Below, in pieces: positions 36,343 to 43,620 of a stretch of 50,673 bases of DNA (position 1 is the stretch's first letter; each line of letters starts with the position of its first letter). A program made the translations under genes and the position numbers. The stretch is from contig VXTZ01000024.1 of assembly GCA_009837205.1 (NCBI GenBank), positions 3,978 through 54,650 of the forward strand, given 5' to 3'. Below the pieces are notes generated by a model. The model was not told the DNA's origin. It worked only from the letters and a program-made list of their open reading frames with translations, and did not search any database. Source of the DNA: Candidatus Dadabacteria bacterium. Lineage in GTDB: Bacteria; Desulfobacterota_D; UBA1144; Nemesobacterales; Nemesobacteraceae.

Positions 36343-37479
36343 TCAGTTTCGCGGGGAACCGATAGCATGGTGAATTTCTTCCAGCACTTCCCCGTCGGTT
36401 TCGGTCTCAAGCAGACACTCAAGCTCGCCTTGGCAATCCTCTCCCCCAAGCATCCAGAACGCCCAGACCGCGTGAGCCCTTACGATCGGCTCATCATCTC
36501 CGAGAAGGCTCCTTGCGTATTCTATATACTCCTTATTTCCCGAATTTCCAACAGCCACGAGCACATTTCTCATGAAACCCCTGCGCTTGGCCCTCTTGAC
36601 CGGACTCTTTCTGAAAATCTCCCGGAAACCATCCCCGTCAAGCTCGAGAAGCCATTTGAAATCGGGGCTGAGCAGTTTTTCCCGCGGCCTGAAGTTTTCC
36701 TTGAGAGTAAAAAGAGCGTCGTGGTTCCACGGACACACGTCCTGACACACGTCGCACCCGAAAACATTGTTTTCCACCCCTTCCCTGAGTTCAAGCGGCA
36801 TTTTCCCCTTAAGTTCTATCGTAAGGTAGGAAATGCATTTCCTGGCGTCAAGCACGTAAGGCTCCACTATGGCATCGGTGGGACAGGCGTCTATGCACCT
36901 GGTGCAGGTACCGCAGCGATCCTCAGCTGCCGAGTCGTAGTCAAGTTCGATATCGGTTATCACCTCTCCCAAAAAAAGCCAGGAACCGACCTCCTGGTTT
37001 ATGAGACAGGTGTTTTTACCCACCCAACCCACTCCCGAGCGACTCGCGTGCACTTTCTCAAGAACCGGCCCCGTATCCACGTAAGCCCTGACGCCTGTTT
37101 CTTCGGGGAAAAGACCCGTTATGTAGTCCGCAAGCCCGTCGAGCATCTCTCCCATTACGTCGTGGTAATCGTCTCCCCAGGCGTACCTCGATATCCAGCC
37201 CCCACCCGAAGCTTCCGTCGAGCGTGGATTCTCCGTATTGTAGTTAACGGCGCAGGAAACGACCGATCTGGCGCCGGGGAGAACCCTTTCCACTTCCTTC
37301 CTCTTAAGGAGCCCTCTCTCAAGATAGTTCATCTCCCCCGCATAACCCCGCCCGAGCCACCGCTCGAAAAAGTCCGCTTCCGCGTAATGACCCTCCGCCG
37401 GGCTTATCCCCACAAGGTCAAAGCCCAGGGCAAGCGCGTGATTCTTTATAAGCATTGAGAGTCGCTTAGTTTCCTTCAT
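36343..37479 (-). CDS. queG: epoxyqueuosine reductase
   Basis: QueG reduces epoxyqueuosine to queuosine at the wobble base of tRNAs with GUN anticodons, including tRNA-His (GTG), which is encoded at 15.6 kb. The 378-residue protein has the cobalamin/Fe-S core: CGTCTRCIDACPTDAI and CDVCQDVCPWN give eight cysteines for two 4Fe-4S clusters. The C-terminal ~80 residues are HEAT-like repeats (RAHAVWAFWMLGG). Length is normal. It is followed by the SnoaL-like gene and preceded 6 bases upstream by an unknown gene in the same operon. Confidence 0.94.
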   Translation of the reverse strand: MKETKRLSMLIKNHALALGFDLVGISPAEGHYAEADFFERWLGRGYAGEMNYLERGLLKRKEVERVLPGARSVVSCAVNYNTENPRSTEASGGGWISRYAWGDDYHDVMGEMLDGLADYITGLFPEETGVRAYVDTGPVLEKVHASRSGVGWVGKNTCLINQEVGSWLFLGEVITDIELDYDSAAEDRCGTCTRCIDACPTDAIVEPYVLDARKCISYLTIELKGKMPLELREGVENNVFGCDVCQDVCPWNHDALFTLKENFRPREKLLSPDFKWLLELDGDGFREIFRKSPVKRAKRRGFMRNVLVAVGNSGNKEYIEYARSLLGDDEPIVRAHAVWAFWMLGGEDCQGELECLLETETDGEVLEEIHHAIGSPRN

Positions 37480-37485
37480 GAAAAA

Positions 37486-37944
37486 CTATTCCCGGTCTTC
37501 CCTTTTCGAGTTAACGATCAGGTTTCCAAGCTCCGTGAAAACCGCTTCTCCATCGAAGTTCGATACGTAGCTCGAAACCGCCTTGAGGTCAAGCGGAGCG
37601 GAGCTTGGCGATACGGAGAAAATCCCGGAGAGAAAAAAATCAATGTCGGAGAGCTCAGAACCCAGCAGCACGCTGTCCTTTCTTCCCACGCTGTCGAGAA
37701 CATAAGCGCGGTCGGCGGTTATTAGGTGACCGTTCTCTTCGACCAGGCCCCCGAACCCGTTTGTTGAGACGAAGTGCCTGGCACCGGGACCGTAAAAGAC
37801 AATTTCCACTTCAAGGGAACGAAGCTCCTGAAGAAGCTCGGGTGCAGACAAGTTCTCAGGAATCCCTAGGTCGCCGCTTGAGGCGGAGTCAAACACCGCG
37901 ACGTTTACCAGGAGGCAGGTAACCTCGTGGAACTTCTTTTCCAT
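37486..37944 (-). CDS. hypothetical protein, 152 aa, queG operon
   Basis: A soluble protein of mixed strands and helices, with a Rossmann-like start (VTCLLVNVAVFDS) and a segment LLQELRSLEVEIVFYGPGA that is reminiscent of HAD-like or vWA-like proteins, but no catalytic motif is complete. I chose ATG at 37944 because AAGGACGGAT lies just before it; a TTG at 37989 would add 15 residues and reach into the rhomboid promoter area. It ends 6 bases before queG, so the two are co-translated. Function unknown. Confidence 0.65.
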   Translation of the reverse strand: MEKKFHEVTCLLVNVAVFDSASSGDLGIPENLSAPELLQELRSLEVEIVFYGPGARHFVSTNGFGGLVEENGHLITADRAYVLDSVGRKDSVLLGSELSDIDFFLSGIFSVSPSSAPLDLKAVSSYVSNFDGEAVFTELGNLIVNSKREDRE

Positions 37945-38017
37945 ATCCGTCCTTATCCTTGTCAGAACATCCGTGCGGCGTTTTCGCAATTTACCCTACT
38001 CCCGGAACTGCCTTAAG

Positions 38018-38023
38018 TATAAT
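38018..38023 (+). promoter_or_regulatory. -10 box of the rhomboid gene
   Basis: A perfect TATAAT lies 10 bases before the ATG at 38034 and no Shine-Dalgarno site is present, so the mRNA probably starts only a few bases before the gene. No good -35 box is seen at 17 bases. Confidence 0.45.
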
Positions 38024-38033
38024 TGTTACGATA

Positions 38034-38750
38034 ATGATACCGATTAGAAGCACAATAAAAACCGAGATCGTCCCCTTTGTGAATTACGCGCTTCTCGCCG
38101 TAAACGTACTGGTTTTCGCGTATACCCTTCTTCTGACAGGGGAGGCACTTGAGATGTTCTACCATACGCACGGTATTGTGCCCAGCAAGATAACCACCCT
38201 CGAGGCCTACGGATTCCTTGACAGAACGGCAAAATATTTCAGTTCCATGTTCATCCATGAAAACTGGATACACCTAGCCGGAAATCTAATTTTCCTCTAC
38301 ATATTCGGAAACGCGATTGAAGATCTGCTGGGCCACGCAAGATACCTGCTTTTCTATCTCGTGTGCGGGCTGCTAGCCGTATTCATCCAGGTGGCTTTAA
38401 ACTCCCACTCCGCAGTTCCGGTAATAGGAGCAAGCGGGGCGATTTCCGGAGTCCTGGGCGCATACATGCTCTTTTTCCCAAGATCAAAAATTCTTACGCT
38501 TTTCATAGTCCTGGTATTTGTCTACTTCGTGCGCATAAGGGCTTACCTTTTCATAATTTTCTGGTTTGCCGTTCAGTTTCTGACCGGAATCGGCTATATT
38601 GGTGACGCGGGAACCGAGGGCCTGTGGGTGCATATGTCAGGATTTGCCTGCGGAGCCATAGCCGGAGGGAGTTTTCTTTACACGCGGGGATACCGAAGTA
38701 AGAAATACAAAGCCGGTTACGGAACGGGGTGGTACGGACAAGATGACTAG
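38034..38750 (+). CDS. rhomboid-family intramembrane serine protease
   Basis: A 238-residue membrane protease with six or more hydrophobic segments. The catalytic dyad is Ser134 in GASGAISG and His200 in HMSGFACG, and the HxxxN motif HENWIHLAGNL lies in the second helix. Bacterial rhomboids cut single-pass membrane proteins; the substrate is unknown. I chose ATG at 38034 since the hydrophobic start begins there and the -10 box leaves no room for the ATG-like start at 37959. The stop overlaps the phosphofructokinase start by 8 bases, so both are translated together. Confidence 0.9.
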   Translation: MIPIRSTIKTEIVPFVNYALLAVNVLVFAYTLLLTGEALEMFYHTHGIVPSKITTLEAYGFLDRTAKYFSSMFIHENWIHLAGNLIFLYIFGNAIEDLLGHARYLLFYLVCGLLAVFIQVALNSHSAVPVIGASGAISGVLGAYMLFFPRSKILTLFIVLVFVYFVRIRAYLFIIFWFAVQFLTGIGYIGDAGTEGLWVHMSGFACGAIAGGSFLYTRGYRSKKYKAGYGTGWYGQDD

Positions 38751-39990
38751 CAAGAAAATGGACAATCTGGGAATAATAGCGGCCGGAGGACCCGCCCCCG
38801 GGATAAACGGCGTGATAAGCTCGGCCACTATCGAGGCCAGAAACAGGGGGAAGAAAGTAATTGGAATTCTCGACGGGTTTAAGTGGATCTCCATGGGAGA
38901 CACCTCGAAAGTTCTAGATCTTGATATCCAGAACACCTCGAGGATTCACACAACCGGCGGCTCGATTATCGGAATATCCAGACAAAATCCCCTTGCGACT
39001 GAGCAAACCTTTAAAAACACGGTTTCCTCGATTGAAAAACTCGGCATAGGCAACCTGATAACCATAGGCGGCGACGGAACAATGTTTCTCGCAAAGACGC
39101 TTCACGAGCACTTCGGGGGAAGATTAAAGATAGCGCACCTGCCCAAAACAATAGACAACAATATCGCCCTTCCCGACTACATATCAACCTTCGGATTCGA
39201 GACCGCAAGGGATGTGGGAGCGAAGATAATGAACAACATAATGGAAGAGGCGAGAACTACGGGCAGGTGGTTTCTGGTTATAACCATGGGGAGAAGAACC
39301 GGCCACCTGGCTCTTGGAATCGGGCAGTCATCAGGAGCCACCATAACGATAATCCCAGAGGATTTCGAAGAGGAAAAAGTGCCTCTTGAGAAGGTCGTAG
39401 CCATTCTCGAGGGTTCCATAATAAAAAGAATGAGCATGGGGAGGGAGTACGGAGTGGCGATACTCGCCGAAGGAATGCTTGACAAGATAGATCCCGTTGA
39501 CTTGGGACTTATGGACAAAGACGGCATGGGAAGAATAAGGTACGTTGACGTTAACTTCGGTCAGCTTCTCAAAAGCACTCTTGGCGAAAAACTCTCCGAA
39601 AAAGGAGTCGAAGTGGAACTGGTGCACAAGAGACTGGGCTATGAAATGCGCTCGGCCAATCCGATTCCGTTTGACGTGGATTATACGCGAAAGCTCGGCT
39701 ACTGCGCCGTCAAGTACCTGCTTGACGGAGAGGAAGACGGGGCTCTTGTATATGTAAGAACGGGGAAAATACAAGCGATCCCGTTTCAAGAACTAATAGA
39801 TGAAAAAACAAACAGCATCAAAGTGAGATATATGGACAAGAACACAGAAGCCTACGAGGTTTCGCAAAAATACATGATCAAGTTAAATCGCGACGATATT
39901 GAAACACCCGTGGCCCTTAAAAAGCTCTCTGAACAGACCAGCCTTAACGGCGGCGAATTCAGGGAGTACTTCTCAAAAATCTTCCGCTGA
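38743..39990 (+). CDS. 6-phosphofructokinase (ATP or pyrophosphate dependent)
   Basis: A 415-residue phosphofructokinase. The donor-site motif is GGDGT (109-113), usual for ATP enzymes, while PKTIDNN (134-140) has the lysine usual for pyrophosphate enzymes; Asp138 is the catalytic base. The start IAAGGPAPGIN and the substrate motif MGRRTGHLA are typical. The mixed signature leaves the phosphoryl donor open. It is coupled to the rhomboid gene by an 8-base overlap. No other glycolytic gene is close by. Confidence 0.88.
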   Translation: MTSKKMDNLGIIAAGGPAPGINGVISSATIEARNRGKKVIGILDGFKWISMGDTSKVLDLDIQNTSRIHTTGGSIIGISRQNPLATEQTFKNTVSSIEKLGIGNLITIGGDGTMFLAKTLHEHFGGRLKIAHLPKTIDNNIALPDYISTFGFETARDVGAKIMNNIMEEARTTGRWFLVITMGRRTGHLALGIGQSSGATITIIPEDFEEEKVPLEKVVAILEGSIIKRMSMGREYGVAILAEGMLDKIDPVDLGLMDKDGMGRIRYVDVNFGQLLKSTLGEKLSEKGVEVELVHKRLGYEMRSANPIPFDVDYTRKLGYCAVKYLLDGEEDGALVYVRTGKIQAIPFQELIDEKTNSIKVRYMDKNTEAYEVSQKYMIKLNRDDIETPVALKKLSEQTSLNGGEFREYFSKIFR

Positions 39991-40074
39991 CGCCGCACGC
40001 TACGCTCCTTTCTAGCCCAAGCGGTCTCTCCACGAAACTGGCGGGACGCAAGTCGGAAGAAAAGCTAACTAAAA

Positions 40075-41769
40075 TCAGTCCTTTATGTGATGTTTTTCGT
40101 CAACCGGTTTTATCAGGAGATTGCTTATCAAAGCGATTATTAATAGCGCCGCCATCACATACATCGTCGAGTTGTACAAGGAAGCCGTGGGATCTACTGT
40201 CCCCTCAGGCGCGATATCCATGAGTTTCGCAAGCGTTACGGTTTTATTTTGTACGAGTATCTCGAGGTCGTTAACTCCGGCTCCGAAAGTCTTGACGAAT
40301 TCATCCGGCGATACCATTTCTGCGAGGCGATTGATTTCGGCCATAAGCGAACGATCTCTAAGCGAGGTGACCGCCAAGGGGCCGAGCACTCCGGCGACGC
40401 TCCAAGCGGTCAGCAAACGTCCGTAGATGCCGCCGACGTAGCGAGTACCAAACAGGTCGGCAAGATATGCCGGAACGGTGGCGAAGACTCCCCCGTAGAA
40501 AGTAAAAATTATCATCGTCGCCGCGTAAAACATTAACAGCCAGAAAATCGAAGGATTAAGATTCACCTGGAGGGCAGCCACGGGAATGGACAAATACAAG
40601 AAAAAACCGACCGCGCAAAATATCGAACACGTATTGCGCCGCCCTAGTTTATCGGAGGCACTTGCCCATATAATCCGCCCTAGCATGTTGAACATGCCGA
40701 TCATCAAGACATAAGTGGCGGCAAAGGTAACATCAACAATATCCGGAAGCGCGCTGCTGAATATCTCGGTCATCATCGTCTTGGCGACAGAGATAATCCC
40801 GATGCCGGCTGTAACGTTGAGGCACAGTACGACCCACACTTGGTAGAACTGAGATGTTTTTAACGCCTGATCCATATGCACATCTTTCTGACTGATCATT
40901 CGCTTGCTGGAATCCTTATCGGCCGGCGGCTCCCATCCCTTCGGTCTATACCCCGGAACCGGAACACGATATAAAAACGCCGAGATCATTATCACAAGAA
41001 AATAAACCACTCCGAAGAGAAGGAAGGTCTGGGCGACTCCCGCAGAACCGGTGCCAACCACATACACCCCGGCCACTTCGGTTCCGGGCGCCAGCACATG
41101 TGCCGCCTCGGTGGCCCCCGCGACGACAACCTCTTTTAGCTGACCGCCTACTTCAACAAAGCGTCGGCCCGAATGAGTGATCATATCGACAGCGTCGGCC
41201 GTCCCCAGATATTGAGGCGCCTTGTAAAAGTACTTGAGGAAAAATTCCTTAAGCGGCACCGCAACCATCGCCCCGCCACCGAAGCCCATGATCGCCATTC
41301 CGGCAGCCAAGCCGCGTCGGTCCGGAAACCAGCGAATTAAATTGCTGACCGGTGAAACATAACCTAAACCCAGACCGATACCGCCGATTACGCCGTAACC
41401 CAGATAAATCAGCCACAGTTGATGCAAGGTAACACCGAGACTGCTGAGCATGTAGCCGCCACCCCAAAAACACGCTGCCGCCACACAGACCATGCGTGGT
41501 CCCACCTTCTCAACCCATTTGCCGGCAAACGCCGCCGTAAGCCCAGTGAACGCGATCGCAACGCTGAATATCCACACTACCTGACGCAGGGTCCAATCGT
41601 CCCCCGCACTAGTGGCAACGCCAAGCACTTCAACTAACGCCGGATTATATATGCTCCAGGCGTAAACGGAACCAATGCACAGGTGAACCGCAATAGACGG
41701 AGGTACAGCCAGCCAGCGGTTGAATTCCGGACCTCTAACGATACGTTCTTTTGATAAAAGACTCGTCAT
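40075..41769 (-). CDS. MFS transporter, oxalate/formate antiporter (OFA) type
   Basis: A 564-residue major facilitator protein with about 12 membrane helices. The start FNRWLAVPPSIAVHLCIGSVYAWSIYNPAL and GGIGLGLGYVSPVSNLIRWFPDRRG are characteristic of the OFA family, which moves oxalate, formate, lactate or similar small acids. A long soluble loop (about residues 215-280) separates helices 6 and 7, as in large members of the family. The frame is open to 41853, but the extra 28 residues would be read from tRNA-Thr, so ATG at 41769 is used. It lies 48 bases downstream of tRNA-Thr; the substrate is not determined. Confidence 0.85.
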   Translation of the reverse strand: MTSLLSKERIVRGPEFNRWLAVPPSIAVHLCIGSVYAWSIYNPALVEVLGVATSAGDDWTLRQVVWIFSVAIAFTGLTAAFAGKWVEKVGPRMVCVAAACFWGGGYMLSSLGVTLHQLWLIYLGYGVIGGIGLGLGYVSPVSNLIRWFPDRRGLAAGMAIMGFGGGAMVAVPLKEFFLKYFYKAPQYLGTADAVDMITHSGRRFVEVGGQLKEVVVAGATEAAHVLAPGTEVAGVYVVGTGSAGVAQTFLLFGVVYFLVIMISAFLYRVPVPGYRPKGWEPPADKDSSKRMISQKDVHMDQALKTSQFYQVWVVLCLNVTAGIGIISVAKTMMTEIFSSALPDIVDVTFAATYVLMIGMFNMLGRIIWASASDKLGRRNTCSIFCAVGFFLYLSIPVAALQVNLNPSIFWLLMFYAATMIIFTFYGGVFATVPAYLADLFGTRYVGGIYGRLLTAWSVAGVLGPLAVTSLRDRSLMAEINRLAEMVSPDEFVKTFGAGVNDLEILVQNKTVTLAKLMDIAPEGTVDPTASLYNSTMYVMAALLIIALISNLLIKPVDEKHHIKD

Positions 41770-41817
41770 TGGCTGTATCACGTAGTTAGTCGACGAGGTA
41801 GAGCTGAAGCGACATAC

Positions 41818-41889
41818 AGCCGACGAGGGGATTCGAACCCCTGACCTGCTCATTACGAGTGAGCTGCTCTACCACTGAGCTACATCGGC
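41818..41889 (-). tRNA. tRNA-Thr (CGT)
   Basis: A full cloverleaf with acceptor GCCGATG/CGTCGGC, anticodon loop CTCGTAA (anticodon CGT), T loop TTCGAAT. Unlike the other three tRNAs in this window its CCA is not encoded (the 3' neighbour is TGT). The gene marks the border between core genes and the accessory block that follows. Confidence 0.94.
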
Positions 41890-42016
41890 AGTAATTGTCT
41901 GGTTAATTATGACACAGGAAAAAATTTTGTGAATATGATGTTAATAGCACGCCATCTGTCCGGTTTTGCTGAAGAAGGATTGTCTGGATTTATCTTCTCC
42001 ACAGGAGGAGGTATCC

Positions 42017-42280
42017 ATGGACCAGACAAGGTTTCTGCAGAGAGTCAGGATGAACCAGTTCGAGAGGGTATACAGGAGATGGAAGGAGAAGAAGGTGACA
42101 CAGGCAGAGGCGGCAGAGCAGTTCGGTATAGGGAAGAGGACGTTTCGTCGTTACACAGTCCGATACAGCAACGAAGGGATGCGTGGGCTTTTGGACCGCC
42201 GGCTGGGAGCACTCTCCCACAACCGGGCCCCGCAGGAGGAGAGCTCGGAGGTGATGGAGTTATACAAGACTCTTTATAAC
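42017..42280 (+). pseudogene. truncated transposase, N-terminal part only
   Basis: The frame starts at ATG 42017 behind a strong GGAGGAGG site and reads the N-terminal helix-turn-helix of an ISNCY/IS1202-like transposase: MNQFERVYRRWKEKKVTQAE, then EQFGIGKRTFRRY, and LLDRRLGALSHNRAP. Resemblance stops at ELYKTLYN near 42280, after ~88 residues; a complete enzyme would have about 400 and a DDE core. The following codons up to 42373 are not transposase-like and overlap the next gene. It is therefore a broken insertion sequence; I could not define its ends. Confidence 0.75.
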
Positions 42281-42287
42281 TACCTCC

Positions 42288-42593
42288 TTAAAATTTGCAT
42301 TTATCTATACAGACCACCCACATTCCTCCCCTGTCCACTATCTCGTATGTATATCTATAATTGTTACACTTGATCTTGACGTTCCCTTTCCACCCCACGA
42401 AAAGACTGCTCACACTATTGCATGTATACCCATATAAACGGATTATCTGGACACCTTGTTCTACCGCTCCTCTGCTAAAATTCGAGTCAATCAAAGCATC
42501 CGGTTCTATGCGTACTTGAGGATAAGCAGAGAGGGGAATAAATAAAAAGAACAGCACGGCCAATAAAGCTAAAATCCTTCTCATAACAAACAT
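42288..42593 (-). CDS. small secreted protein, 101 aa
   Basis: An N-terminal signal sequence (RRILALLAVLFFLFIPLSAYP) is followed by a ~75-residue mature part with four cysteines (in YTCNS, IKCNN and CIDKC), probably forming two disulfides in the periplasm. ATG at 42593 has GAGG only a few bases before it, while ATG at 42584 has a better distance; the exact start is open. I know no function. It lies convergent with the truncated transposase and is apparently intact. Confidence 0.6.
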   Translation of the reverse strand: MFVMRRILALLAVLFFLFIPLSAYPQVRIEPDALIDSNFSRGAVEQGVQIIRLYGYTCNSVSSLFVGWKGNVKIKCNNYRYTYEIVDRGGMWVVCIDKCKF

Positions 42594-42629
42594 TTTCCTC
42601 GGCCCTGAATATAGTGGTACCGAGCCTTA

Positions 42630-42727
42630 CTTGTTAGTCAAAACGAGCTTGGACGTACCGTTTATTTCTCTGGACGGGTGTTATATTCACGGAGACCCGA
42701 CAGAGCGGGTTCGTTTCAACTAACAAG
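42630..42727. repeat. 98-bp palindromic element, MITE-like or structured RNA
   Basis: The ends CTTGTTAGT (42630-42638) and ACTAACAAG (42719-42727) are perfect inverted repeats; extended inward they pair at 15 of 17 positions (to AAACGA/TCGTTT). Inside, CTCTG pairs with CAGAG and CGGGT with ACCCG, giving a second hairpin. Such a nested form fits a miniature inverted-repeat element or a structured RNA. I see no clear target-site duplication. Confidence 0.6.
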
Positions 42728-42801
42728 CGATTAAAAATATAATGGAAGGAATAAATAAGTAAAAAACAGAAACAAATATGGTTTCTATTTCCCTCTAACT
42801 A

Positions 42802-42829
42802 TTGACTTTTTCCTATTATCAGGTATATT
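42802..42829 (+). promoter_or_regulatory. orphan plus-strand promoter
   Basis: TTGACT (42802-42807), 16 bases, TATATT (42824-42829): one mismatch in each box. Transcription would start near 42836 and run antisense into the 3' end of the metallopeptidase gene. No plus-strand ORF follows. Confidence 0.4.
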
Positions 42830-42891
42830 TATTACCACGACAAACGAGAAGTCGAATCACACATCATAAGGAACACGCTTACTATCTTACT

Positions 42892-43620
42892 TCATTCGTT
42901 TAGTAGCATTTCGGCCATACTATCGAGCTTTGTTTTTACAAATCGCCATTCGGGCATTACCTTGTCCAGCAACCGGTAAAATCGCGGACTATGGTTATGC
43001 TCCTGAAGATGACAGAGTTCGTGCAGGATTACATAATCCACGCATTCACGAGGCGCTTTTACTAAGTGTGGATTGAGTAAGATTTTTCCCCGCGGAGAAC
43101 AACTTCCCCACTGCTTTTTCATCTTCAGCAATTGCAAGCTAGGGATTGATTCGAGCCATGTAACTGTATCAAAAAGTGCCTCTATACGGCATTGAAATGT
43201 TTTCCTAGCCCGCTCGCGATACCATTTATCAATTTTCTTCTTAATCACAGCCGGGTCTTTGTTCAACCCCTCAACGCAGAGATATCCTCGAAATAATTTG
43301 ACCGAATCCTCTTTCTTAGCACCACAATCAACCTTAAGTTGGTAACGCCGTCCCAAGTAAAAGAAGCTCTCTCCGCTAACATAACTTCTCGGCAGTACAT
43401 TCTGTCGCAATTTGCGCACTTCGGAAAGATGCCGCTTAATCCAGTTCGCACGTTTAAGAACGGCAGCATGAATTTCATCCATTGATCGGTTTTCTGGAGC
43501 GTTGACCCGAACGCTTCCATCGGGACGGATACGAATCGCTACTTCCTTGAGACGTCTCGACGTGAAGCAAATGTCATACTCAAACTTCTCATCTCCATAG
43601 ACAAAACTCTTTTTAATCAT
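42892..43620 (-). CDS. M48/DUF45 (YgjP-like) metallopeptidase
   Basis: A 242-residue zinc-peptidase-like protein. The active-site motif is HELCH with H200, E201 and H204 (LHELCHLQEHNHSPRFYRLL), and the preceding KKQWGSCSPRGKILLNPHLV is the second DUF45 signature. The family is often found at the 3' end of type I restriction operons. Here the ATG directly follows the hsdR stop with no gap, so the two are translated as a unit. Its role in restriction is not established; regulating or trimming HsdR is one possibility. Confidence 0.85.
   Translation of the reverse strand: MIKKSFVYGDEKFEYDICFTSRRLKEVAIRIRPDGSVRVNAPENRSMDEIHAAVLKRANWIKRHLSEVRKLRQNVLPRSYVSGESFFYLGRRYQLKVDCGAKKEDSVKLFRGYLCVEGLNKDPAVIKKKIDKWYRERARKTFQCRIEALFDTVTWLESIPSLQLLKMKKQWGSCSPRGKILLNPHLVKAPRECVDYVILHELCHLQEHNHSPRFYRLLDKVMPEWRFVKTKLDSMAEMLLNE

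Larger units (their letters stand above)
42594..42891. other. intergenic, AT-rich, with palindromic element
   Basis: 298 bases between the secreted protein and the metallopeptidase end. It contains the 98-bp palindromic element (42630-42727) and a plus-strand promoter-like signal (42802-42829), both listed separately. No ORF with a ribosome site is seen. Confidence 0.5.
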
